Below, piece by piece: positions 1 to 11,277 of a stretch of DNA of 62,036 bases. The stretch spans positions 1 to 62,036 of the forward strand of contig JAHDCJ010000013.1 in the NCBI GenBank assembly GCA_020629935.1, in the 5' to 3' direction. Position 1 is the stretch's first letter. Every line of letters starts with the position of its first letter. A model generated the notes under the pieces. It had not been told where the DNA came from. It saw nothing but the letters and a program-made list of their open reading frames with translations, and ran no database searches. The DNA is from Saprospiraceae bacterium (GTDB lineage Bacteria; Bacteroidota; Bacteroidia; Chitinophagales; Saprospiraceae). The translations under genes were made by a program, and so were the position numbers.

Positions 1-2
1 AA

Positions 3-29
3 CAGTTAGCGGAAATTGTAAAACGTTAA
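3..29 (+). CDS. 3' end of a gene that begins before the window
   Basis: The first bases can be read in one frame as QLAEIVKR followed by TAA, a plausible helical C-terminus. A strong hairpin terminator follows 20 bases later, which suits a plus-strand gene ending here. Only eight codons are visible, so neither identity nor reading frame is certain. Confidence 0.35.
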   Translation, partial: QLAEIVKR

Positions 30-49
30 TCCTTCTTTAAAATATAATT

Positions 50-88
50 TAAAAGCCTGTTAATTGTTAACAGGCTTTTTTTATTCTT
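50..88. terminator. Bidirectional terminator between convergent genes
   Basis: AAAAGCCTGTTAA and its complement TTAACAGGCTTTT form a long stem with a very short loop, followed by a T run on the plus strand and an AT-rich tail on the minus strand. It lies between the partial plus-strand gene at the window start and the minus-strand gene ending at 81, so it can serve both. Confidence 0.75.
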
Positions 89-227
89 CGATTTCTTCAT
101 AATCCACATATTCGCTTTCCTTCACATTTTCCTTCGGTCCAGCCTCCAATAAATGTGGTTTTATCATTCGGGTATAAACTACATATCCACCAATTAAAAA
201 TAAAATTGTCCAAATATTCGGGCCCAT
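81..227 (-). CDS. 48-residue single-pass membrane protein
   Basis: This small gene starts MGPNIWTILFLIGG, has one hydrophobic segment (about residues 4-19), then a short basic stretch and a very acidic tail ending YVDYEEIEE. Its ATG overlaps the stop codon of the upstream phosphatase gene by one base (TAATG), so translation is probably coupled. The layout (short outer end, one helix, acidic cytoplasmic tail) is typical of small membrane-anchored partner proteins, but no family is recognised. The same-strand overlap with a SpoIIE-type phosphatase suggests a shared role; this is inference. The end lies within the terminator hairpin region. Confidence 0.6.
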   Translation of the reverse strand: MGPNIWTILFLIGGYVVYTRMIKPHLLEAGPKENVKESEYVDYEEIEE

Positions 228-1456
228 TATTCAAATATTTTGCACGTCAAAATAGCCACATCATCAGGAAATGGTTTTTTCCCTCGAAAAGAGTCTATTT
301 GTTCTAATAATTTATCATTAAATCCTTTAGCAGAAAGCTCATGATAACGTTCCACAAAATCATAAAAAGTATCTGCATCAAAATACTGTCCGTCATCATT
401 CTGAATGTCTGTTATCCCATCCGTATACATCACCAATAACGATTCTTTTTCTAAACGAATTTCGCCCACATCAATTTGAGGAATTTCTTCAAACGAACCT
501 AAAATAGTACAGCCATCTTTGAGACTAACCAACTTATCTTGACTATACAAAAGCGGAGGATTATGCCCTGCATTGACATAGACTAATTTTCTCGTTTTTA
601 GATTATAAAGACCAATAAAAAAAGTAATAAATTTATCGCCTTTCGTAATACGCAACACCGCCTTATTTAAAAGCTTAATGAACTTTTCTGGCGCTAATCG
701 GCGTCTTACCAATACTTGAAGATTCGCTTGAAAGTTGGACATCAACAAGGCAGCGGCTACCCCTTTTCCTGAAATGTCTGCAATACAAAATATCACTTCT
801 TCTTTGGTCAATGGGATATAATCAAAATAGTCTCCACCAACACCAGAGTGCGGCATATATATTCCTGACAATTCAAACTCATCATTAGAAGGCAAATCTC
901 TTGGGATCAAAAGCTTTTGCATTTCTTCTGCTAATTCCATCTCCTTTTTCAAACGTTCTTGTTCTAATTGACGTTTGAAGAGACGTTTATTTTCAATCGC
1001 TACAGAAATAATATTTGTGATCGTCGTAACAAATTGAATTTTTTCATAGGTGTTATCATTCACATCCAATGCACCAATAAAGGTATAAGCAATGGCTTGT
1101 TGTTTATGATAAACAGGCACTACAATATCAAAATCTTTTAATAATGGATGATTGGGTTCTTCTAAATTGGCTACGCGTTTGTACTTAATAAAATACTCAC
1201 TAATATCCGCAGTCAACAATTTTTCATCTACATCAATATGAGTAGCACAAACCCAAGATTCATCATCTACAATAAATAGGGCCATCTTTTTAATCCCTAA
1301 TTCCCAATTTAAGGTAGACTTATAAATATTAAATAAATCTTCGGCAGGTAGATTGTCGTTAATTGCTTGGGTAACATCTAACAAGCGATTGATCTGTAAC
1401 TGTTTTAGATACAGGTCTCTTTCCAATAATTCTAAATTGCTTGTCGGATCTTTCAT
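227..1456 (-). CDS. GAF-domain SpoIIE/RsbU-type serine phosphatase
   Basis: 409 residues. A GAF-like sensor region spans about 25-155, a charged helix at about 158-185 acts as a linker, and a PP2C-type SpoIIE domain fills 205-405. Metal-binding and core motifs are visible: GGDYFD (207-212), DISGKG (227-232), NAGHNPP (295-301), YTDGITD (about 346) and PDDVAIL near the end. Family knowledge: such enzymes dephosphorylate anti-sigma-factor antagonists (STAS proteins) or related partners in partner-switching signalling. No STAS or anti-sigma kinase gene is in the window, so the target is unknown. The gene overlaps a 48-residue membrane-protein gene downstream by one base. Confidence 0.9.
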   Translation of the reverse strand: MKDPTSNLELLERDLYLKQLQINRLLDVTQAINDNLPAEDLFNIYKSTLNWELGIKKMALFIVDDESWVCATHIDVDEKLLTADISEYFIKYKRVANLEEPNHPLLKDFDIVVPVYHKQQAIAYTFIGALDVNDNTYEKIQFVTTITNIISVAIENKRLFKRQLEQERLKKEMELAEEMQKLLIPRDLPSNDEFELSGIYMPHSGVGGDYFDYIPLTKEEVIFCIADISGKGVAAALLMSNFQANLQVLVRRRLAPEKFIKLLNKAVLRITKGDKFITFFIGLYNLKTRKLVYVNAGHNPPLLYSQDKLVSLKDGCTILGSFEEIPQIDVGEIRLEKESLLVMYTDGITDIQNDDGQYFDADTFYDFVERYHELSAKGFNDKLLEQIDSFRGKKPFPDDVAILTCKIFE

Positions 1457-1534
1457 CCTATATTGATTTTAGATTTCCTCTTTTGAATAGCTAACTTACG
1501 GAAAATCTTTAGTTATTTCTTTGCAAAATTCATT

Positions 1535-3190
1535 TTATTCACTTGGTCTTGCTCTTACATCTAAAGCATCTCGCATCCCATTCCCTAAGAGATTGAAAGC
1601 AAGGACCATAAGCATAATAGCAATTGCAGGAACTAAGGCAGGAAACGCATTGTCGCTCATCATCAAAAAACTATAATTTTCAGATAACATTGTTCCCCAA
1701 GAAGGCTGGGGAGGTTGTATTCCAAAACCTAAATAACTTAAACCCGCTTCTATCAAAATTGCAAAAGCAAAATTGACCGCTGCGATCACCATCACTGGTC
1801 CAATAATATTTGGCAATATATGCTTTCTAATAATTCGACTAGATCCAAAACCAAAGCCTTCGGCAGCTTCTACATATTGCATATTCTTAATTCCTTTTAC
1901 TTGACCTCGAACAATTCGAGCTACATCTACCCACATGGTTAGCCCCACGGCAGTAAAGATTTGCCAATAGCCTCTTCCTAATGCCATGACCAAGGCAAAG
2001 ACTAACAATAAAGTAGGAATTGACCATGCGGTATTGATAATCAACATAATTAAATCGTCTAATTTTCCACCAAAGTAGCCTGCTACTGCACCTAAGAAAA
2101 TTCCAATCGTTAGGGAAATGAAAACCGCGATTAAACCTACAGACAAGGATATTCGAACACCTATCATTAAACGACTCAAAAGACAACGGCCAAAACCATC
2201 TGTCCCAAAAAGATAACGTTTAGTAATCAAATGATTTTTTTCAATGGTCTTTAATAATGCGGCCTTATCAAAACTACTTTTGGGTTGATCCGCTTTAAAA
2301 AACGTAAGGCTTGTTTGTGTGGAATCCGCAAAATATACACTCGGATCATTCGGGGGGAGTGCATGTACTACATCCGCTAAATTATACGCTTTCTGTAAGG
2401 TCTTCGTTCCTGAAGTATCTGTCACGTTGAGTTGCAAAAATATGGAGTCGGCAATAATTTCTTTCGTATCAAAAGGTTCATATTCTATTTTTCCTTCCTC
2501 ATCATTTGAATTAATCTTCAAAAAATTAATCTTGAATCCAACGGGTTTATTGGCCAAATCCACAAAACTCAATTGATCTAAATTATCGGATTCTACATCT
2601 TGTATTTTTGCTCTTCCTATAGTGTCTGTTCCTTCAACATACGTTTTTTCAATGATATGCCCTTCTTCTATTTTTTGTACCAAAGATGATAAGGTCTCTT
2701 TTTCAAACGCTCTTGGAATAGGATAAAAAGCATAGGCATTTCCTTGATTTTCTATGATCGGATCAGAGATAGAAATGGGGTGTACCACATTGGCCAAATG
2801 ATACCATTTTTCTTTGCCTTGTCTATCTTCTCCTTGGTAAATCGCCACTTGAATGGAATCTCCTTTTATCGTATAATTATTGATTGGCACCATTTCATAA
2901 GGGTTGGGCTTTCCCCAAAGCATCGTAGTCAAGATACCTTGTTTTTCAATCGCTTTGTTTTTTCTTACCTTCAACATTTGGATTTTAAATCCCGGTCCTT
3001 TTAATGCAATTTGGTTGACTTGATCATTCGCATTCGGTGTAGAATCTGGTGTAATAAGATATCCAAGAATAGCAATTAAGGCAGAAAAAATAATGACGAT
3101 CAATCCAAAAATAGCCAGTTTATTCCGTTTCAACCGTTTCCACGCTCGTTGATTAGGAGAAAGATCAATCTTTGTATTATCTTTAGTCAT
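1535..3190 (-). CDS. OppC/DppC-type peptide ABC transporter permease with a large duplicated insert
   Basis: 551 residues from the ATG at 3190; an upstream in-frame TTG is less likely. TM1 is at about 25-45. The permease core (about 340-545) has several membrane segments and the EAA loop (EAAEGFGFGSSRIIRKHILP), which contacts the ATPase. Ordinary OppC proteins are about 300 residues with a short TM1-TM2 loop. Here about 290 extra residues lie in that loop, built of two related copies (about 66-193 and 217-335). Both begin GFKI, carry NVVHPISISDP or DVVHALPPNDP, and end GTDTIGR or GTDGFGR; the latter is the usual OppC GTDxxGR motif. No ATPase or binding protein is adjacent, so substrate is unknown. 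Confidence 0.85.
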   Translation of the reverse strand: MTKDNTKIDLSPNQRAWKRLKRNKLAIFGLIVIIFSALIAILGYLITPDSTPNANDQVNQIALKGPGFKIQMLKVRKNKAIEKQGILTTMLWGKPNPYEMVPINNYTIKGDSIQVAIYQGEDRQGKEKWYHLANVVHPISISDPIIENQGNAYAFYPIPRAFEKETLSSLVQKIEEGHIIEKTYVEGTDTIGRAKIQDVESDNLDQLSFVDLANKPVGFKINFLKINSNDEEGKIEYEPFDTKEIIADSIFLQLNVTDTSGTKTLQKAYNLADVVHALPPNDPSVYFADSTQTSLTFFKADQPKSSFDKAALLKTIEKNHLITKRYLFGTDGFGRCLLSRLMIGVRISLSVGLIAVFISLTIGIFLGAVAGYFGGKLDDLIMLIINTAWSIPTLLLVFALVMALGRGYWQIFTAVGLTMWVDVARIVRGQVKGIKNMQYVEAAEGFGFGSSRIIRKHILPNIIGPVMVIAAVNFAFAILIEAGLSYLGFGIQPPQPSWGTMLSENYSFLMMSDNAFPALVPAIAIMLMVLAFNLLGNGMRDALDVRARPSE

Positions 3191-3245
3191 GAGTTTTGCC
3201 TTCAAATATTAGCCTGTAAATATAGCTTTTTTTTTAACCTAAAAA

Positions 3246-4355
3246 ATGCCCTTTGTGCGTATCCTTATCTTAGAACCATTTTTTACTGGAAGCCATCAAA
3301 AATGGGCAGAAGGATTACAGAAGTATAGTCGTCATGAAGTGCGAATATTAAGTTTACCGGGTCGTCATTGGAAATGGCGGATGCATGGAGGAGCCGTTAC
3401 GTTGGCAAAAAAATATCTTGAGTCTTCTTTTCAAGCAGATTTGGTTCTAGGCACAAGCATGTTAGATTTAACTACTTTTTTAGCTTTAACTAGAAGAAAA
3501 AATAAGGACGTTAAAACCGCTTATTATTTCCATGAAAATCAAATCACTTACCCTTGGTCTACGAAAGATCAAGATCCGAAAAAAGGGCAAGATCGACATT
3601 ATGGTTGGATTCAATTTACTAGTGCTTTAGCAGCAGATGCGGTGTACTTCAATTCTTCTTTTCATCAGCAAAGCTTTTTAACTTCACTTCCTCGTTTTTT
3701 AAAGGCTTTCCCTGATTATAAAGAACTAGAATCTGTAGATGATATTCGATCAAAAAGCACGGTTTTATCCTTAGGAATGGACTTGTCAGCTTTTGATATT
3801 TATGAAGAAAAAAAAGGAAAAGGCCCTGCTCGAATTCTTTGGAATCATCGATGGGAATTTGATAAAAACCCAGAAGCGTTTTTTCAATCCATTGCTCAAA
3901 TAAAAAAAGAAAAACTTCCTTTCAAACTCCTTATTCTTGGTCAGCAATTTCCTCAATCACCCACAATATTTAAACAAGCAAAGGAAAGGTTTAGCGAGCA
4001 TATTGAACATTGGGGTTATTGTTCCTCTTTTGCGGAATATGCCCAACTTTTATGGCGTACAGATATTTCATTGACTACATCCATTCAAGATTTTTTTGGA
4101 GGAAGTGTCGTGGAAGCATTGTATACCAACAATCATCCTATTTTACCTAATCGTTTGGCTTATCCTGCACACATTCCAAACATCTTCCATGAAGATACCT
4201 TGTATAACGACAACACGGACTTATTAAACAAACTTCGAAAAGCTATTGAGCAAGTAGAACAAATCAGGCAAAATCACCAATCAAAAGATTGGGTAAAAAA
4301 ATACGATTGGTCTGTTTCTTGTCCAAAGTACGATGAGGCTTTTGAAAAAATTTGA
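3246..4355 (+). CDS. tRNA-queuosine alpha-mannosyltransferase homologue (DUF3524/GTDC1 family)
   Basis: 369 residues, GT-B fold. The N-terminal half matches the DUF3524 pattern as I recall it from animal GTDC1/QTMAN: ILEPFFTGSHQKWAEGL, then LPGRHWKWRMHGGA, and YFHENQITYPW. The C-terminal half has ILWNHRWEFDKNPEAFF, LGQQF, HWGY and a donor-site FFGGSVVEALYTN. Family knowledge: the animal enzyme adds mannose to queuosine at tRNA-Asp position 34. Whether this bacterial protein does the same is inference. It starts at an ATG about 55 bases from the divergent permease gene, so the two probably share a promoter region. A QueA-family gene is 33 kb away at 36.6 kb. Confidence 0.8.
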   Translation: MPFVRILILEPFFTGSHQKWAEGLQKYSRHEVRILSLPGRHWKWRMHGGAVTLAKKYLESSFQADLVLGTSMLDLTTFLALTRRKNKDVKTAYYFHENQITYPWSTKDQDPKKGQDRHYGWIQFTSALAADAVYFNSSFHQQSFLTSLPRFLKAFPDYKELESVDDIRSKSTVLSLGMDLSAFDIYEEKKGKGPARILWNHRWEFDKNPEAFFQSIAQIKKEKLPFKLLILGQQFPQSPTIFKQAKERFSEHIEHWGYCSSFAEYAQLLWRTDISLTTSIQDFFGGSVVEALYTNNHPILPNRLAYPAHIPNIFHEDTLYNDNTDLLNKLRKAIEQVEQIRQNHQSKDWVKKYDWSVSCPKYDEAFEKI

Positions 4356-4518
4356 TTTTAGCTTTTTAAAAAATCATGAGATTGCCATAAATTAGGGATA
4401 AACTCTTTTTTTGGTGTCCTTCATTAAACAACTTATGCCTTATTGTTGTTTGAATTAAATCAATGATTTAAATTCGCTAGGCTAAAAACCATTCCCAAAA
4501 CATATAAATATTCAATTC

Positions 4519-5193
4519 ATGAACACGCAACCCCTTTGGTATTTAGACAACATTGATGTGAACGCCATTTTTTGTCCTGGGAAAATGGGAAATCGTCATG
4601 AGACGAATGTGCATAAAACGTTTAAAAAAGCGAGTTATATTTATTTGCCTGAGGAGTATTCTGATAAGATTTATTTTTTAACCAAAGGAGCTGTTCGTAT
4701 TGGCACCTATTCTGAGGAAGGAAAAGAAATTACCAAAGCGCTTTTAAGACCAGGAAATGTTTTTGGTGAGTTGGCAATAGTTGGAGAAACCCAACGAAGA
4801 GATTTTGCCATTACCACAGAAGAAACCGAAGTGTGTATTGTGACCTCAGAAGAAATGAAAGGACTTATGCGAGAGCATAATGGCCTCAACCTATTTTTTA
4901 TGCGGATTATAAGTTCCAAATTATTAAAGATGGAACAACGTCTTGAATCCTTGGTTTTTAAAGATGCGAGAACACGAATTATAGATTTTCTAAAAGAATT
5001 GGCTGCTGAGCGAGGACAACCAATTGGTTATGAGACCTTAGTTCGAGGATTTATGACCCATCAAGAAATTGCTAATTTAACCGCTACTTCTCGCCAAACA
5101 GTAACTACTGTACTCAATGATTTACGATCAAAAAACTTGCTTACCTTTAATCGTCGTCGATTGCTTATCCGTGATTTAGCCGAATTGAAATAG
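4519..5193 (+). CDS. Crp/Fnr-family transcriptional regulator
   Basis: 224 residues. A cyclic-nucleotide-binding-type beta roll (about 30-130, with GNVFGELAIVGE in the phosphate-cassette position) is followed by a long dimer helix and a winged helix-turn-helix (MTHQEIANLTATSRQTVTTVL, about 175-195). The cassette lacks the Arg expected for cAMP binding in Crp (GETQRRDF is close), so the ligand is uncertain; no FNR-type cysteine cluster is seen. The final TAG is followed by a terminator-like hairpin shared with a convergent RNA. The regulator's targets are unknown; an upstream 160-base region is free of genes and may hold its own control site. Confidence 0.88.
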   Translation: MNTQPLWYLDNIDVNAIFCPGKMGNRHETNVHKTFKKASYIYLPEEYSDKIYFLTKGAVRIGTYSEEGKEITKALLRPGNVFGELAIVGETQRRDFAITTEETEVCIVTSEEMKGLMREHNGLNLFFMRIISSKLLKMEQRLESLVFKDARTRIIDFLKELAAERGQPIGYETLVRGFMTHQEIANLTATSRQTVTTVLNDLRSKNLLTFNRRRLLIRDLAELK

Positions 5194-5222
5194 TATTTAG
5201 ATTCCACTTTACAACTATTCTA

Positions 5223-5260
5223 AAATAAAAAAAGAGATCGCATAAAATACGATCTCTTTT
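5223..5260 (-). terminator. Terminator of the candidate RNA
   Basis: AAAGAGATCG pairs with CGATCTCTTT around a 9-base loop. The long T tract is on the minus strand, so the hairpin mainly ends transcription from the right; it can also stop read-through from the Crp/Fnr gene on the plus strand. Confidence 0.8.
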
Positions 5261-5366
5261 GGTAGAATGGAAATTCAAATTGGGTTTTATAATTAGTTCC
5301 CTCCTTAAGGTACTTTCAAGCGGAGCCCTCTGCTGTAAAGTTCCAAATTGCCATTCAAAATACCAG
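5225..5366 (-). ncRNA. Candidate structured small RNA, possibly a 6S-Flavo-type RNA
   Basis: On the minus strand a closing helix is formed by TGGTA (5361-5365 complement) with TACCA (5260-5264 complement), then GAATGG with CCATTC (5351-5356 and 5265-5270). Inside lies a further imperfect stem (AATTTGG with CCAATT) and a hairpin around GCAGAGGGCTCCGC. The RNA ends in a perfect 10-bp hairpin with a T7 tail. Length is about 140 nt. No open reading frame is seen. A closing helix, large internal loop, apical hairpin and terminator fit 6S-like RNAs; Bacteroidota have a dedicated 6S-Flavo family, but I cannot confirm membership by eye. Confidence 0.5.
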
Positions 5367-5629
5367 ACAAGTAAAAATTAACCCTGCTTTAACAAGTCTG
5401 ATAAAAGGATGCAAAAACCTAATTGCTCTGAAGTTTATTTACATATACTTCAATTGTTTCTGTCGTAAATGTAGGTTATTTTTTTAACTCAAATGACATT
5501 AATTTGACACAAAAAAACAACACCCAACCCTTAAAAAAACAACATAAATTATTTGTATTCAATTAATTAATCCTTATTATTATAATAATATCAAAAAATA
5601 ACAGGTTTTTAATTAATGAATACTTATTT
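5367..5629. other. AT-rich gene-free stretch
   Basis: Between the candidate RNA and the next gene no ORF or clear hairpin is seen. On the minus strand just before 5366 is a TTG about 20 bases from TACTTG, a weak version of the phylum promoter that could drive the RNA. The last 120 bases are almost pure A/T, as expected for the promoter region of the gene at 5630. Confidence 0.4.
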
Positions 5630-8663
<3,034 letters not shown>

Positions 8664-8664
<1 letters not shown>

Positions 8665-9176
8665 TGCGTAATTTTAGCATATTACTCGTTTTTCTCTTTT
8701 TTACCTTTGGTTGTTTTAGAACATCTACAAGTACTTCAACTTCTTGTGATTTACCTGAGCAAGGAGATTGCAAAGTGCTTCCTCGCCAAGTGAAAGAAAA
8801 TAGCAATTGGGATATCACTTGTTATAGTGCTTATTATCTTTTTATTAAAAAAAATCCTAGTCCATGTCAACGACATTTTAATAGTGATTTCCAATATTGT
8901 ATGGAAAAACTTAAAGGAGCATTGACCGCATCCAATAAAAAGCAAAAGGATCTTTATTCTTTAATGGGAACCCCTGACACGATCATCACTCCTGAAGATT
9001 TAAGAATGTTGAAAATACCTCGAGACGAAGTTTTATCCAAAGCAAAAAAGCAACTTGCTACAGCACCAAATAAAACTTATCATATTTATTTTTGGCGTGG
9101 ATGGCATGATTATCTTTATTTTGAAATTGAAAAAAATCAAATCGTTTATTCCAATTGGTACTATGCATACGAGTAA
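8664..9176 (+). CDS. Lipoprotein of unknown function
   Basis: 170 residues. The start MRNFSILLVFLFFTFGC is a signal peptide with lipobox FTFGC, so the mature protein is probably lipid-anchored, followed by a Ser/Thr linker (RTSTSTSTS). The rest contains YSLMGTPDTIITPEDLRML and a C-terminal YLYFEIEKNQIVYSNWYY, a pattern like small outer-membrane assembly-type (BamE/SmpA-like) proteins in which a predicted ratio or rate is tested, but the match is too weak to name. The ATG overlaps the guaB stop (TAATG), so it is probably co-translated with guaB, though no functional link is evident. Confidence 0.75.
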
Positions 9177-9179
9177 TGT

Positions 9180-9210
9180 TTGATTGATCATTCGCTTTTT
9201 CTTACCTTTA
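9180..9210 (+). promoter_or_regulatory. Probable aspS promoter
   Basis: TTG (9180-9182), a 20-base spacer, then TACCTTTA (9203-9210), one mismatch from TAnnTTTG. It predicts a leader of about 100 bases before aspS. Confidence 0.5.
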
Positions 9211-9317
9211 CGCGATTTTAGATTTGGCCACTATAGAAAGTGTTTTTTTAGCCAATACCTGAATCTTTTTTTTTGAAAACGAGTTATATAGTTTATTGTT
9301 AATTTCAATTTTTTATT

Positions 9318-11087
9318 ATGTACAGATCACATACATGTGGAGAACTTAGAATGGAACACGCAGGACAAGAAGTAAGCTTGTCGGGATGGATGTTTCGAAA
9401 TCGCGATTTTGGAGGCATGACCTTTATTGATATTCGCGACCGTTATGGTTTAACTCAATTAGTTTTCAATATGGATGATGATGCAGATTTATGCGCTGCA
9501 GCTAGAAAATTGGGTCGAGAATATGTTATTCAAATTGTGGGTTCTGTTCGAGAGCGAAGCAATAAAAACCCTAATATTCCTACAGGAGATATTGAAATTG
9601 AAGTAAAAAGTTTAACCATCTTAAATGAATCAAAAATACCTCCTTTTACTATTGAGGATGAAACGGATGGAGGAGATGATTTACGGATGACTTATCGTTA
9701 CCTCGACCTTCGAAGATCGCCTGTTCAAAAGAACATTATTTTTAGAAGTAAATTGGCAATTGAAACAAGAAAATATCTTGATGCACAAGATTTTATTGAA
9801 GTAGAAACACCTTTTTTAATAAAAAGCACACCTGAAGGAGCACGTGATTTCGTTGTTCCTAGTCGGATGAATGAAGGACAATTTTATGCACTTCCGCAAT
9901 CGCCTCAAACCTTTAAGCAACTTTTAATGGTTTCTGGATTTGATAAATATTTCCAAATCGTGAAGTGTTTTAGAGATGAAGATCTTCGAGCTGATCGTCA
10001 ACCTGAGTTTACTCAAATTGACTGCGAAATGTCTTATGTTCATCAAGAAGATATTTTAAATACGTTTGAAGGCTTGACTAAACATTTATTCAAAACTACT
10101 TTAGATATTGATTTACCAGACTTTCCAAGAATGACTTATGATGATGCTTTGCGTCTTTATGGTTCAGATAAACCAGACACTCGTTTTGGGATGCAGTTTG
10201 TGGAGTTAAATCCTTTAGTAGAAAATTCTGGATTTGTCGTATTCGACAAATCAGAATTAGTGGTTGGCGTTTGTGCGCCAGGAGCAGCGAGTTGGACAAG
10301 AAAGCAACTTGATGCCCTAACCAAGTGGGTACAGCGTCCTCAAATTGGTGCTAAAGGCTTAGTCTATGTAAAATGTAATGAAGATGGAACCTTCAAATCT
10401 ACGGTAGACAAATTTTTCGACCAAGAAGCTTTACAAAATTGGGCCAATGCTTTTGATGCTAAACCTGGTGATTTGATCTTGATTTTAGCTGGAGAAACAG
10501 ATAAAACAAGAAAACAATTAAACGAAGTTCGTTTACATGTGGGCAACGAGTTGGGCTTACGTAAAAAAGGAGAATTCAAACCTCTATGGGTTTTAGACTT
10601 TCCACTTTTAGAATGGGATGAAGATTCTAATCGGTTCCATGCCATGCATCACCCATTTACTTCTCCTAAAAAAGAAGACATTCCTAGAATGTTGAATGGA
10701 GATCATGAAACCATGAAATCATTGCGCGCAGATGCTTACGATTTAGTAATTAATGGAGTAGAAATTGGTGGTGGTTCAATCCGTATCCACGATAGAGATT
10801 TACAAAGTCGAAACTTTGATCTTTTAGGTTTTACTAAAGAAGAAGCGGAAGATCAATTTGGTTTTTTAATGGGTGCATTTGAATATGGTGCCCCTCCACA
10901 TGGTGGTATTGCTTTCGGGTTTGATCGTTTATGTTCTGTTTTAAATGGCATTGAATCTATCCGTGATTTTATTGCTTTCCCGAAAAATAATCAAGGGCGT
11001 GATATGATGATTGACGCACCTGCCTATATTGATGATGGACAATTAAAAGAGCTCAGTCTCGAAGTTACTGCAAAAAAAGAAGCTTAA
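9318..11087 (+). CDS. aspS: Aspartyl-tRNA synthetase
   Basis: 589 residues, the bacterial-type length. An OB-fold anticodon-binding domain fills about 1-110 ([25 protein letters not shown]). The class II catalytic core follows with motif 2 ([18 protein letters not shown]) and motif 3 near the end (GIAFGFDRL). Between them is the bacterial GAD insertion domain (about 290-410). It charges tRNA-Asp, and possibly tRNA-Asn in organisms lacking asparaginyl-tRNA synthetase; this cannot be decided here. A strong terminator follows immediately after the stop. Confidence 0.97.
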   Translation: MYRSHTCGELRMEHAGQEVSLSGWMFRNRDFGGMTFIDIRDRYGLTQLVFNMDDDADLCAAARKLGREYVIQIVGSVRERSNKNPNIPTGDIEIEVKSLTILNESKIPPFTIEDETDGGDDLRMTYRYLDLRRSPVQKNIIFRSKLAIETRKYLDAQDFIEVETPFLIKSTPEGARDFVVPSRMNEGQFYALPQSPQTFKQLLMVSGFDKYFQIVKCFRDEDLRADRQPEFTQIDCEMSYVHQEDILNTFEGLTKHLFKTTLDIDLPDFPRMTYDDALRLYGSDKPDTRFGMQFVELNPLVENSGFVVFDKSELVVGVCAPGAASWTRKQLDALTKWVQRPQIGAKGLVYVKCNEDGTFKSTVDKFFDQEALQNWANAFDAKPGDLILILAGETDKTRKQLNEVRLHVGNELGLRKKGEFKPLWVLDFPLLEWDEDSNRFHAMHHPFTSPKKEDIPRMLNGDHETMKSLRADAYDLVINGVEIGGGSIRIHDRDLQSRNFDLLGFTKEEAEDQFGFLMGAFEYGAPPHGGIAFGFDRLCSVLNGIESIRDFIAFPKNNQGRDMMIDAPAYIDDGQLKELSLEVTAKKEA

Positions 11088-11089
11088 AA

Positions 11090-11118
11090 AAAAGCGGGCA
11101 TAATGCCCGCTTTTTTTA
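11090..11118 (+). terminator. aspS terminator
   Basis: AAAAGCGGGCA pairs with TGCCCGCTTTT around a tiny loop (TAA), followed by a run of T. It sits a few bases after the aspS stop codon. Confidence 0.9.
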
Positions 11119-11277
11119 TTTAACCTCAAAATAATAGGCTATTTAAATATTTTCTTTATATTTATCCTATTCTTATAAAGCTTCGGCTCCTAATATACTC
11201 TTCCTATCATCAATAGCATTTATTATTTTACTATTAAAGCAACAAAACAGTAATCTTTATTCGTTTTGTAATTATCT

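Noticed and set aside
2319..3004. Open frames of 85-86 residues on the plus strand within the permease gene
   Set aside because: They run antisense to a strongly conserved permease, have no signal of their own, and their length is expected by chance in AT-rich DNA.
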